From Leucobacter weissii (lineage in GTDB: Bacteria > Actinomycetota > Actinomycetes > Actinomycetales > Microbacteriaceae), in assembly GCF_017565745.1 (NCBI RefSeq), contig NZ_JAGDYM010000004.1:310001-374000 (forward strand): DNA of 64,000 nucleotides, read 5' to 3'. Below are positions 50,385 through 58,757 of this stretch, in pieces. Each line of letters begins with the position of its first letter. Position 1 is the first letter of the stretch. The position numbers were made by a program, and so were the translations under genes. The notes below the pieces were generated by a model. That model had not been told where the DNA came from and searched no databases. It saw only the letters and a program-made list of their open reading frames with translations.

Positions 50385-51158
50385 ATGCCCCAGACCGTGA
50401 AGATCCGTTCCCGCTCCTCCCCGGAGAAGCGTCGGCCGGGGTTCTTCTGGTTCCTCGCCGCGCTGATCCTGCCCCTCTGGTCGTGCATGGTGCGCTATCG
50501 CTTCACCCCTGACTCGAAGCTGCCGTCCACCGGCCCTTTCATCCTGTCGCCCAATCACTACAGCGAGATCGATCCCATCGCCATGGGCGCCGCCACCTGG
50601 CATCTCGGGCGGCTGCCGCGCTTCATGGCCAAGGAGAGCCTGTTCCGGGTGCCCTTCCTCGGCTGGCTGCTGCGCTCCTCCGGGCAGATCCCCGTGCGGC
50701 GCCAGGGCAGCGCCCGCAGTGGATCCGATGCGAACCCGATGGGCGCGGCCAGCGAACTGGTCAGCCGCGAGGCGGGCGTGATCGTCTACCCCGAGGGCAC
50801 GCTCACCCGCGATCCCGGGCTGTGGCCGATGCGCGGCAAGAGCGGCGCCGTCCGGCTGGCGCTCGACGCGGGCATCCCGCTGATCCCCATGGCGCACTGG
50901 GGCACCCAGGAGCTCATGCCGCGCTACGGCAAGCGCATACGCCCGTTCCCGCGCAAGACCATCCGCGTCGCGGTGGGCGAGCCGCTCGATCTCTCGCGCT
51001 TCGCGGGACGGGAGCACGAGTCCAAGGCCATCAACGAGGCCACCGAGCTGCTGATGGCGGCGATCACGGATCTGCTCGCGGAGCTGCGGGGCGAGGAGCC
51101 GCCGGCGGAGCGGTGGGATCCGGTGAAGCACGACCAGAGCGAAACGGGCAGGTTTTGA
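50385..51158 (+). CDS. plsC: 1-acyl-sn-glycerol-3-phosphate acyltransferase family protein
   Basis: This 257-residue PlsC-family acyltransferase transfers an acyl chain in phosphatidic-acid synthesis at the membrane. It has the HX4D catalytic motif in ILSPNHYSEIDPIAMGAA (about residues 52-69), the FRVPFLGWLLRSSGQIPVRR block and the glycerol-phosphate site YPEGTLTRD. One hydrophobic segment near residues 19-33 can anchor it. ATG 50,385 lies 7 nt after CATAAT, so the mRNA is probably leaderless or nearly so. The stop overlaps the likely TTG start of gpsA. Confidence 0.9.
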   Translation: MPQTVKIRSRSSPEKRRPGFFWFLAALILPLWSCMVRYRFTPDSKLPSTGPFILSPNHYSEIDPIAMGAATWHLGRLPRFMAKESLFRVPFLGWLLRSSGQIPVRRQGSARSGSDANPMGAASELVSREAGVIVYPEGTLTRDPGLWPMRGKSGAVRLALDAGIPLIPMAHWGTQELMPRYGKRIRPFPRKTIRVAVGEPLDLSRFAGREHESKAINEATELLMAAITDLLAELRGEEPPAERWDPVKHDQSETGRF

Positions 51159-52294
51159 CGGCGCCGCGCTCGGGCAATTCGGGCACGATCGGCATCGTGC
51201 AGGCGAGCCCCAAGCGCAACCGCGGCCGGCGCGTCGCCGTCGTCGGGGCCGGCAGCTGGGGCACGACGTTCGGCAAGGTCCTCGTCGACGCCGGCTGCGA
51301 GGTGACCATCCTGGCGCGGCGCCCCGAGGCGGCTCAGGAGATCCAGGTCGCGAAGCGCAACTCGCAGTACCTGCCCGGGGTCAACCTGCCGAAGCGCCTG
51401 CGCGCCACGAGCGACCCGGCCCGGGCGCTCGAGGGCGCCGAGCAGGTGTTCCTGGCGGTGCCGAGCCAGAGCCTGCGGGAGAATCTCGCCGAGCTGGAAT
51501 CCTACCTCGAGCGCGAGAGCCTTCTGGTGAGCCTCGTCAAGGGCGTCGAGCGGGGCACCTCGATGCGCATGAGCGAGGTGATCTCGGACGCGCTCGATCT
51601 CGATCCCGATCGGATCGGGGTGGTCTCCGGGCCCAACATCGCGCTCGAGATCGCGAAGGAGCAGCCGACCGGCGCGGTCGCCTCCTGCGTCTCCCTCGCC
51701 GCCGCGCAGGAGATCGCGACGGCCTGCTCCGGGCCCTATTTCCGCAGCTACGTCAACACCGACGTCGTCGGCACCGAGCTGGGCGGCGTGCTCAAGAACC
51801 TCATCGCCCTCGCGATCGGCATCGTGGACGGCGTCGGCTACGGCGAGAACACCAAGGCCTCGATCATCACCCGCGGTCTCGCCGAGATGACCGAGTTCGC
51901 CGTGACCCAGGGGGCGAGCCCCACCACGCTGTCTGGTCTCGCGGGTCTCGGGGATCTCATCGCCACCTGCCAGTCGCCGCTCTCGCGCAACAACACGGCG
52001 GGCCGGCTCATCGGGCAGGGCTTCTCGCTGGAGGAGACCAAGCAGCAGATGCAGCAGACGGCTGAGGGCATCACCTCGGTCGGACCGGTGCTCGAGCTCG
52101 CGCGCGAGCGGGGCATCGCCATGCCGATCGTGCAGCAGGTGCAGATGGTGCTGAGCGGCCGGATGCGTCCGAAGGAGCTGGGGCCGCATCTCGCCACCGA
52201 GGACGACGTGCCGAGGGCGGAGCTGTCGCTCGGAATCGGAAAGCAGGGAGCCTGGCGGAGACTGCTGGGCCGGATGAAGGGCGGCCGCGCGTGA
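51155..52294 (+). CDS. gpsA: NAD(P)-dependent glycerol-3-phosphate dehydrogenase
   Basis: This is glycerol-3-phosphate dehydrogenase, supplying the backbone for the acyltransferase encoded just upstream. The Rossmann motif is VAVVGAGSWGTTFGKVL and the substrate-binding segment SGPNIALEIAKEQPTGAV. The catalytic Lys region is GTELGGVLKNLIALAIGIVD, followed by NTKASIITRGLAEM. TTG 51,155 overlapping the plsC stop gives 379 residues; GTG 51,197 would give 365. The first 20-25 residues are not conserved, so the start is uncertain. Its own stop overlaps the ddl start (GTGA). Confidence 0.9.
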   Translation: MTAPRSGNSGTIGIVQASPKRNRGRRVAVVGAGSWGTTFGKVLVDAGCEVTILARRPEAAQEIQVAKRNSQYLPGVNLPKRLRATSDPARALEGAEQVFLAVPSQSLRENLAELESYLERESLLVSLVKGVERGTSMRMSEVISDALDLDPDRIGVVSGPNIALEIAKEQPTGAVASCVSLAAAQEIATACSGPYFRSYVNTDVVGTELGGVLKNLIALAIGIVDGVGYGENTKASIITRGLAEMTEFAVTQGASPTTLSGLAGLGDLIATCQSPLSRNNTAGRLIGQGFSLEETKQQMQQTAEGITSVGPVLELARERGIAMPIVQQVQMVLSGRMRPKELGPHLATEDDVPRAELSLGIGKQGAWRRLLGRMKGGRA

Positions 52295-53520
52295 GTGCCG
52301 AGGATTACTGGCCGGAGTCGGAGAACCGCAAGCGGGTCGCGGCCATCCCCGGCGCTGATGAGAGGATCGCCGGGGTGATCCCCGGTCCTGATGAGAGGAT
52401 CACGGTGGTGATCCTCTTCGGCGGCCGTTCGAGCGAGCACGGCATCAGCTGCGTCACCGCGGCCGGTGTGCTTCGGGCCATCGACCGGGCGCGCTTCGAC
52501 GTGATCCTGGTCGGCATCGCGAAGAACGGCGCGACCGTGCTGGTCGACGAGCACGAGGTGCAGGGGTATCGGCTCGACGGGTCGCCCGAGGTGGTCGAGA
52601 ACGGCACGAGGATACTCTGGCCCGCCTCGACGGGGACGCGGACGCTGACCGTGATCGAATCGGGCGGCGCGGAGCGCTCGTCCGAGGGCGCGGCGCCGGT
52701 GCGCTCGCTCGGTCGCGTCGACGTCGTGCTGCCCATGCTGCACGGGCCGTACGGCGAGGACGGCACGGTGCAGGGCATGCTCGACCTGGTCGATCTTCCC
52801 TACGCGGGCAGCGGCGTGCTCGGCTCGGCGCTGTGCATGGACAAGCACGCGCTGAAGACGGTGCTGGCGGCGGCCGGGATCGCCGTGGCGCCGTGGCGCA
52901 CGGTCTCGCGCTCAGAGGTGGCGCGCGATCCTTCGCTGGTGTGCCGCCTCGACGAGGGCCTCGGCTATCCGCTGTTCGTGAAGCCGAATCGCGCCGGATC
53001 GAGCGTCGGGGTGAGCCGGGTGACCGCCCCGGACCAGCTGCCTGCCGCCCTCGACGTCGCCTTCGCCGAGGACTCGCTCGTGCTCGTCGAGTCCGGGGTG
53101 GTCGGCCGAGAGGTCGAGATAGCGGTGCTGCAGGGGCGGTCGGGAGAGCCTCCGCGCACGAGCGCGGTGATCGGCGAGATCGTCTTCTCCGGCCGCGAGT
53201 TCTACGACTTCGAGGCGAAGTACCTCGGCGCGGCCGGCGTGGATCTCGTGCTGCCCGCCGGTGTGACGGACGCGGAGTTCGCGGCGCTCCGCGACGCCGC
53301 CGTCACCGCCTTCGAGGTGTCGCAGTGCGCCGGTTTCGCCCGCGTCGACTTCTTCCTCACCGCGGACGGTCCGGTGCTCAACGAGATCAACACCCTGCCG
53401 GGCTTCACGCCGATCTCCATGTATCCGCGGCTCTGGGAGGCGTCGGGCCTCGGCTACACCGAGCTGATCACGGAGCTGGTCGAGCTGGCGCTCGAGGGGC
53501 CTCGGCCCGGCTCGGACTAG
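52291..53520 (+). CDS. ddl: D-alanine--D-alanine ligase
   Basis: This 409-residue ATP-grasp ligase makes D-Ala-D-Ala for the cell wall. Landmarks are VVILFGGRSSEHGISCVTAA at about residue 38, PMLHGPYGEDGTVQGMLDL, CMDKHALKTVLAAAGI, FVKPNRAGSSVGV, FYDFEAKYLG and LNEINTLPGFTPISMYPRLW. The N-terminal 37 residues before the fold contain an imperfect 11-residue duplication (IPGADERIAGV / IPGPDERITVV) encoded by a 33-bp tandem repeat. The GTG start overlaps the gpsA stop. Murein genes murA and ddl flank the two phospholipid genes, a common actinobacterial order. Confidence 0.95.
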   Translation: MSAEDYWPESENRKRVAAIPGADERIAGVIPGPDERITVVILFGGRSSEHGISCVTAAGVLRAIDRARFDVILVGIAKNGATVLVDEHEVQGYRLDGSPEVVENGTRILWPASTGTRTLTVIESGGAERSSEGAAPVRSLGRVDVVLPMLHGPYGEDGTVQGMLDLVDLPYAGSGVLGSALCMDKHALKTVLAAAGIAVAPWRTVSRSEVARDPSLVCRLDEGLGYPLFVKPNRAGSSVGVSRVTAPDQLPAALDVAFAEDSLVLVESGVVGREVEIAVLQGRSGEPPRTSAVIGEIVFSGREFYDFEAKYLGAAGVDLVLPAGVTDAEFAALRDAAVTAFEVSQCAGFARVDFFLTADGPVLNEINTLPGFTPISMYPRLWEASGLGYTELITELVELALEGPRPGSD

Positions 53521-53610
53521 AGGCTCACGGTCGGCCGGATCTTCCTTCCGCCGGGATCATTCGGCCTGGCTCGATTCTCATCTCCGAACGGCGGCCGCTC
53601 GCGGGGCACG

Positions 53611-54239
53611 CTACGGGCCGAGGAGGGCGAGCGGCACCACCGCCACGCCGTCGGGGCGCCGGTACGGGCGTTCGCCTGTGGTCAGCACGACCATATCCGC
53701 AGCTGCTTCCCCGAGACGCTCCCGCAGCCAGACCAGGTGCCGCACATCCCTGCTCCCGACCTCCGCTGAAAGCTTCACCTCGATGCCCACGACGCGGCCT
53801 CGTGCTTCGACGATGAGACTCAGCACGTCCCGATAGCCGATCGTGCTCGACGCGCTCCGCCACCGAGAGCGGGCGCAGACGCAGGCTCGCAATGCGGCCA
53901 GCCCCCGAGTGCGTCGGAGTGGTCACCGGCGCTTCCGGTCAGCAGGAACTGTGCGCCGGAACGGTCATGATCGACCGAACGGCGAACCATGTCCCACACC
54001 TGTGGCAACCGTTGCCATTCATCGAGTAGGAGCGGCTTCGGAGCCCGCTCCATGAATCCGGGGTCCGCGGCGAGTTCCTGAGCTCGTGCCAATTGGTCGA
54101 GCGCAATGATCGTTGTCGCCCGTCGAGTCGCAGTCGCTGTTTTCCCCACACCTTTCGGTCCGTCGATCGCAACCGCGGCGAGTGCGGGAAAGACCTCATC
54201 GAGTTCATCATCAATGATGCGCAGGTGATACTCTGTCAT
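53611..54239 (-). pseudogene. Decayed DUF4143/AAA ATPase gene
   Basis: The 5' part (from ATG 54,239) encodes AAAI DGPKGVGKTATATRRA-like Walker A, LLLDEWQRLPQVWDMVRR and AQFLLTGSA, typical of AAA_14/DUF4143 ATPases. After GSA the family sequence continues in another frame (THSGAGRIASLRLRPLSVAER, about 53,850-53,920). A third frame gives the C-terminal part (VGIEVKLSAEVGSRDVRHL ... GVAVVPLALLGP, stop at 53,611). The middle of the usual 400-residue protein is missing. A frameshift plus an internal deletion have destroyed the gene. The 5' end and upstream DNA (to about 54,300) are AT-rich compared with neighbours, suggesting acquisition. Confidence 0.85.
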
Positions 54240-54380
54240 GTTTATGCTTTACCGATAACAGCGATTTTACTTTACTGATTCCCTCAATTCTGCTTGACCG
54301 ATCCCGGAACTATCGGTCAGAGCGCATCTCACGCGCATACCCCGGGAAGAGCCCTCGGAATCAACGCGATCGAGGTCGGA

Positions 54381-54866
54381 TCACTCGAAGTCGAGGGAGT
54401 CGATCAGGCTCGTGCACTGCCGCTCCTGGGGCAGGACCTGCACGGCCGCGCCCAGGTCGACCACCGCCTCGGTGCCGCTGGCCAGCTCGCTGTTCACGTA
54501 GACCTCCAGGCCGGGGCTCCGGCCGTACGCCTCGAAGCGGTAGAGCGGCGCGCCCGAGCGATCGATGACCCAATCGACGCCGTTCACGTTGACGCAGTCG
54601 TCCGTCGTGGGACCGCCGGCCTCGATCCCGCAGCGCAGCTCGATTCCGACCGGATCGCCCCAGGCCCCCGTCGACTGCGCGTTGGTGGTGCGACGGTCCA
54701 GGCCCGCTGCGGAGTCCGGCAGCCGGACGATCACGTCGGCGCAGGCCGGGTTGTTCGCATCCTCGGACGGGTCCATCGGGACGTCCCCGGCGCAGGCCGT
54801 CAGCGATGCCGTCAACGCGAGTGCCGCCAGTGCTGCGAGCGCGGGAGTGGCGGTTCGAGACGGCAT
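54381..54866 (-). CDS. DUF3515 lipoprotein
   Basis: This 161-residue predicted lipoprotein has the signal peptide TPALAALAALALTASLTA with Cys25. The DUF3515 body includes PACADVIVRLPDSAAGLDRR, GDPVGIELRCGIE, VDWVIDRSGAPLYRFEAYGR and AVQVLPQERQCTSLI. Function is unknown; in actinobacteria the gene commonly sits beside ddl and thiL. The ATG lies exactly 6 nt after the -10 candidate TAGGCT (54,873-54,878 on this strand), so the mRNA is probably leaderless. Confidence 0.88.
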   Translation of the reverse strand: MPSRTATPALAALAALALTASLTACAGDVPMDPSEDANNPACADVIVRLPDSAAGLDRRTTNAQSTGAWGDPVGIELRCGIEAGGPTTDDCVNVNGVDWVIDRSGAPLYRFEAYGRSPGLEVYVNSELASGTEAVVDLGAAVQVLPQERQCTSLIDSLDFE

Positions 54867-54917
54867 GTCTCCAGCCTACCGTCGCGCCGCCGTCGCGGAC
54901 CCCGCTACCGTGGGAGC

Positions 54918-55937
54918 ATGCAGGATTCTGAGCTCAGCGTGGCGGAGGCGGGGGAGAGCGGCGCCCTGCGGCGCGTGCTCGCGCGACTCTCTCCCGCGCG
55001 GGCCGCGCGTCTCGGCCCCGGCGACGACTGCGCCGTCCTCGCCTTCGACGGCGACGCCGTCGTGACGACCGACACCATGATCGAGGGGCCCGACTTCCGG
55101 CTGGCGTGGCACAGCGGCTTCGATCTCGGGTGGAAGCTCGCGGCGACCAACCTCTCGGACGTCGCGGCGATGGGCGCCGCCCCCACCGCGCTCACGGTCT
55201 CGCTCGCCTGCCACGAGCGCACGCCGGTCGCGCTGCTGGAGGAGATCGCCGCGGGGCTGGACGCCGCCTGCCGGGAGCTCGCCCCCGGGTGCGGCGTCGT
55301 CGGAGGCGACCTGGGCCGGGCCCCCGTCCTCGTCGTCTCGGCCACCGCGCTCGGCGAGCTGGGCGGCCGGGCGCCCGTGCTCCGCTCCGGAGCGCGACCC
55401 GGCGACGTCGTCGCCTACGCGGGATACCTGGGGCTCGCCGGCCTCGGTCTGTCGCTGCTCTTCCGCGAGTCCGCGGATCCGGACGGCGCCGCCCACGCCG
55501 GAGGCCTCGCCCGCCTGCGCGAGCGGCACCCGGTCGAGCTGGCGGCGCAGCTCGCGCCGAAGCCGCCCATCGCCGCCGGCGTGCTCGCATCGGCGGCCGG
55601 GGCGACCGCGATGATGGACGTCTCCGATTCGCTCTCCCTCGACGCGGCGAGACTCGCGCGGGCGAGCGGCGCGATCCTCGATCTCGCCTCGGGTCGACTC
55701 GAGCGGGGGTTCTCCGTGCAGCGCGGCGTTCGAGTGCCGTTGCCCGCGATGCTCACCGGCGGGGAGGATCACGGTCTGCTCGCGACGTTCCCGCGCGACG
55801 CCGCCCTTCCCGAGGGATTCGTCGTGATCGGGGAGGTGCGCGCCGCCACCGCCGAGGCGCCGGAGCTCCGACTCGACGGCGCACCCTGCCGGCCGGGCGG
55901 CTGGGACCCCTACACCGTGCGCCCGCCGGGTTCGTGA
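54918..55937 (+). CDS. thiL: Thiamine-monophosphate kinase
   Basis: This 339-residue ThiL phosphorylates thiamine phosphate to the diphosphate cofactor. Conserved segments are GPGDDCAVLAFDGDAVVTTD (about residues 34-53), IEGPDFRLAWHSGFDLGWK, NLSDVAAMGAAP, GVVGGDLGRAP and MMDVSDSLSLDAARLARASG. These include the Asp residues that bind Mg-ATP. ATG 54,918 lies 6 nt after TACCGT (54,906-54,911), a leaderless layout, and is divergent from the DUF3515 gene with only 51 bp between. Confidence 0.93.
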   Translation: MQDSELSVAEAGESGALRRVLARLSPARAARLGPGDDCAVLAFDGDAVVTTDTMIEGPDFRLAWHSGFDLGWKLAATNLSDVAAMGAAPTALTVSLACHERTPVALLEEIAAGLDAACRELAPGCGVVGGDLGRAPVLVVSATALGELGGRAPVLRSGARPGDVVAYAGYLGLAGLGLSLLFRESADPDGAAHAGGLARLRERHPVELAAQLAPKPPIAAGVLASAAGATAMMDVSDSLSLDAARLARASGAILDLASGRLERGFSVQRGVRVPLPAMLTGGEDHGLLATFPRDAALPEGFVVIGEVRAATAEAPELRLDGAPCRPGGWDPYTVRPPGS

Positions 55938-55938
55938 G

Positions 55939-55993
55939 GCCCCGGGCCTAGGGTGCGTCGGCGCGAGAGCGCGTGCCCCGACGCCTCGGGGCC
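55939..55993. terminator. Terminator between convergent thiL and PucR genes
   Basis: GCGTCGG (55,955-55,961) pairs with CCGACGC (55,978-55,984) around an inner CGCG/CGCG stem, and an outer GGCCCCG/CGGGGCC pair brackets it. It lies exactly in the 59-bp gap between two convergent stops. Confidence 0.6.
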
Positions 55994-55996
55994 GGA

Positions 55997-57217
55997 TCAT
56001 TCCGCGAGGCGCAGCGCGGCCCAGAGCTCGGCCCGCAGATCGGGGTCGTCGAGATCCCGTTGCAGCAGGCTCTCGGCCGCCTGCACACGCGACCGCAGCG
56101 TGTGCCGGTGGACGCCGAGCTCGGCTGCTGCCGGGCTGGTCTGACCGTGGTGGCGCAGCCAGACGGCGAGACTGTGCTCGAGCCGATCCTCGTGCCGTTC
56201 GTCGTGCCGTCGCAGGGGGGCGAGCAGGCCCTGCGCTCGACGCACCGCCTCGGGACTGTCGCGGAGCAGCTGGAGCACGCCGGCGTGCATCTCGGGCCGG
56301 TAGTCGAGCGGACCGGGATCCCGAGCGCCGCGGGCCAGCTCGGATGCGCGCCGCGCCTGCTCGAGGAGCTCGGGCAGGTCCGCGGCCGTGGCGCGTTCGG
56401 AGACCCCGGCCGGCACCCCGGCGCGCGTGAGAGCCCGGCGGAGACGGGCGACCTCGCCGGCCTCGGCGATGACGACGGTGGCGCCGTCGAGCGTTGCCGA
56501 GAGCACGCCCGGTTGTTCGGTCACGAGGGCGGCGAAGTCCGTCGGGAACCTCTCGTCGGGCGGCTCGCTGAAGGTCAGCACCGACAGCGAGCCGCGCGGC
56601 AGCTGGGGCAGCGCCTTCGCCGCGACGCGTTCCGCGAGGTCGAGGCGGCCGTCGACCATCAGCTGGAGCACGGCCTCCCGCAGACTCCGCTCCGCGGCGA
56701 GCAGCCGCTCGCGCCGGCCGGAGAAGCTGGGCGGCGGATGCTGCTCGCGGCCCCAGTCGGCCGCCGCTCGCGCGTCGATCAGCCTCGCCGCCGTCCGGAC
56801 CACGGCGAGGAACGGGGTGTCGTAGGGCACGCGGAACAGCGGCAGGTGCAGTCGGTCGCAGAGCTCGATGAGGGCGGGCGGGATCCGCTCCCATCGCAGG
56901 CCCGCGCCGACCCCGAGAGCCGTCGCGCCGGCGTGGATGAGGCGCTGCACGTAGGCCTCGAGCACCTCCGGATCGTCGTCGCCGAACTGGGCTCCGGTCG
57001 TGAGGAGCACGGTGCGCGGGGTGAGGAACGGCGCGGGGTCCAGCAGATCGCTCGAATGGACCCATTGCACGGGCCGAGTGCCGGTGTCTCTGCCGATGCC
57101 TCCGATCAGCACGAGCCCGAGGAGATAGTCCCGCAGCAGCGAGTCCAGCTCGATGACCGCGGGGGAGGTCCCTCCCGCATCGGCGGATTTCGACACACTG
57201 GCGAAAGATTGCTGCAT
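55997..57217 (-). CDS. PucR-family transcriptional regulator
   Basis: This 406-residue regulator has an N-terminal PucR-like sensing domain (DYLLGLVLIGGIGRDTG to about residue 130, including LGVGAGLRWERIPPALIELC), a central GGDEF-like region, and the C-terminal PucR HTH (TSPAAAELGVHRHTLRSRVQ, about residues 365-384). It is divergent from gabT-gabD and is the likely activator of GABA use, as PucR-type GabR regulators are in actinobacteria. ATG 57,217 lies 6 nt after TACTGT (57,224-57,229 on this strand), a leaderless layout. Confidence 0.87.
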   Translation of the reverse strand: MQQSFASVSKSADAGGTSPAVIELDSLLRDYLLGLVLIGGIGRDTGTRPVQWVHSSDLLDPAPFLTPRTVLLTTGAQFGDDDPEVLEAYVQRLIHAGATALGVGAGLRWERIPPALIELCDRLHLPLFRVPYDTPFLAVVRTAARLIDARAAADWGREQHPPPSFSGRRERLLAAERSLREAVLQLMVDGRLDLAERVAAKALPQLPRGSLSVLTFSEPPDERFPTDFAALVTEQPGVLSATLDGATVVIAEAGEVARLRRALTRAGVPAGVSERATAADLPELLEQARRASELARGARDPGPLDYRPEMHAGVLQLLRDSPEAVRRAQGLLAPLRRHDERHEDRLEHSLAVWLRHHGQTSPAAAELGVHRHTLRSRVQAAESLLQRDLDDPDLRAELWAALRLAE

Positions 57218-57258
57218 GATTGGACAGTATGGCATCTCTTGCGGAGGGGTGCGAGTCG

Positions 57259-57357
57259 TAGGCTGGTGAGCGGAGCCGGCTGGTCGGCGACCGCTCGGTC
57301 GCCGACTTCGACGCAGCACCGTCCCGACCCGGGAGTCCGAGGATTCCCGACCCGGGA
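57259..57357 (+). promoter_or_regulatory. gabT promoter and structured 5' region
   Basis: A -10 candidate TAGGCT lies at 57,259-57,264. Downstream come an 11-bp perfect inverted repeat (57,283-57,293 with 57,296-57,306, 2-nt centre) and two exact copies of the palindrome TCCCGACCCGGGA (57,322-57,334 and 57,345-57,357, 23 bp apart). These are candidates for PucR operators or for a structured mRNA leader of about 120 nt. Confidence 0.5.
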
Positions 57358-57394
57358 TCCCGACCTCGCCAGCAACATCGTGAAGGAGCATGTC

Positions 57395-58735
57395 ATGTCT
57401 GAAACCCCCATCGGAGGCCCCTCGCTTCCGCAGGAGCGCAGGATCGTCACGGCCATCCCCGGCCCGAAGTCCCAGGAGCTGATCGCCCGCAAGAACGCGT
57501 CGGTCGCCTCGGGCGTGGGCGTCGCGCTGCCGGTGTCGGTCGTCGCGGCGGGCGGCGGCGTGATCGTCGACGCCGACGGCAACTCCCTCATCGACCTCGG
57601 ATCCGGCATCGCCGTCACCGGCGTCGGCAACTCGGCGCCCCGCGTGGTGGAGGCCGTGAAGGCGCAGGTCGAGCACTTCACGCACACCTGCTTCACGGTC
57701 ACCCCGTACGAGGGGTACATCGCCGTCGCCGAGAAGCTCAACGAGCTCATCCCCGGCGACTTCGAGAAGCGCTCGGCGCTCTTCAACTCCGGTGCCGAAG
57801 CGGTCGAGAACGCGGTCAAGATCGCGCGCCACTACACCGGGAAGAACGCCGTCGTGACCTTCGATCACGCCTACCACGGCCGAACCAACCTCACCATGGC
57901 GATGACCGCGAAGAACCTGCCGTACAAGGACGGTTTCGGCCCCTTCGCGCCCGAGATCTACCGCGTGCCGGCCTCGTACCCGTTCCGCGACGGGCTGACC
58001 GGTCAGGAGGCCGCCGCGCAGGCGATCCTGCAGATCGAGAAGCAGGTCGGCGTCGGCAACCTCGCCGCGGTCATCATCGAGCCGATCCAGGGCGAGGGCG
58101 GCTTCATCGACCCCGCTCCCGGCTTCCTGCCGGCGATCCAGAAGTGGGCGAACGAGAACGGGGTCGTGTTCATCCTCGACGAGGTGCAGACCGGCTTCGC
58201 CCGCACGGGCGACCTCTTCGCGGCGAACCACGAGGGGGTGGTCGCCGATGTCGTCACCACCGCGAAGGGCATCGCCGGCGGACTCCCGCTCTCGGCCGTG
58301 ACCGGCCGCGCCGAGATCATGGACTCTGCGCACTCCGGCGGACTCGGCGGCACCTATGCGGGCAACCCGATCGCGACCGCGGCGGCGCTGGCCACCATCG
58401 AGACCTACGAGGCCGAGAACCTCACGCAGCGCGCGCGGGAGATCGGCGCGATCATCACCGAGTTCTTCGCCGGCATCCAGCAGGACGAGGATCGCGTCGG
58501 CGACATCCGCGGCCGCGGTGCGCTGCAGGCGATCGAACTGGTGGAGTCGGGATCCAAGACGCCGAACTCCGCGCTGACGGGCGCGGTCGCCAAGTACGCG
58601 GCGGATCAGGGCGTGCTCGTGCTCACCTGCGGCACCTACGGCAACGTGATCCGCTTCCTGCCGCCGCTCTCGATCAGCGACGAGCTCCTGCGCGAAGCCC
58701 TCCAGGTCGTCGCAGACGGCATCGCGGCCAACTGA
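57395..58735 (+). CDS. gabT: 4-aminobutyrate aminotransferase
   Basis: This 446-residue class III PLP aminotransferase converts GABA and 2-oxoglutarate to succinate semialdehyde and glutamate. Landmarks are DADGNSLIDLGSGIAVTGVG, FNSGAEAVENAVKIAR, FDHAYHGRTNLTMAMT, ILDEVQTGFARTG with the PLP-binding Asp, and the Schiff-base Lys (about 291) in TTAKGIAGGLPLSAVTG. ATG 57,395 has GAAGGAG 6 nt upstream. The gabD partner follows 22 nt later. Confidence 0.94.
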   Translation: MSETPIGGPSLPQERRIVTAIPGPKSQELIARKNASVASGVGVALPVSVVAAGGGVIVDADGNSLIDLGSGIAVTGVGNSAPRVVEAVKAQVEHFTHTCFTVTPYEGYIAVAEKLNELIPGDFEKRSALFNSGAEAVENAVKIARHYTGKNAVVTFDHAYHGRTNLTMAMTAKNLPYKDGFGPFAPEIYRVPASYPFRDGLTGQEAAAQAILQIEKQVGVGNLAAVIIEPIQGEGGFIDPAPGFLPAIQKWANENGVVFILDEVQTGFARTGDLFAANHEGVVADVVTTAKGIAGGLPLSAVTGRAEIMDSAHSGGLGGTYAGNPIATAAALATIETYEAENLTQRAREIGAIITEFFAGIQQDEDRVGDIRGRGALQAIELVESGSKTPNSALTGAVAKYAADQGVLVLTCGTYGNVIRFLPPLSISDELLREALQVVADGIAAN

Positions 58736-58757
58736 GAATCTGAAAGGACCGGACAAC

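Noticed and set aside
53820-54239. Stand-alone 139-residue ATPase gene
   Set aside because: Family similarity ends at LLTGSA and continues in another frame, so this is part of a pseudogene rather than a small intact gene.
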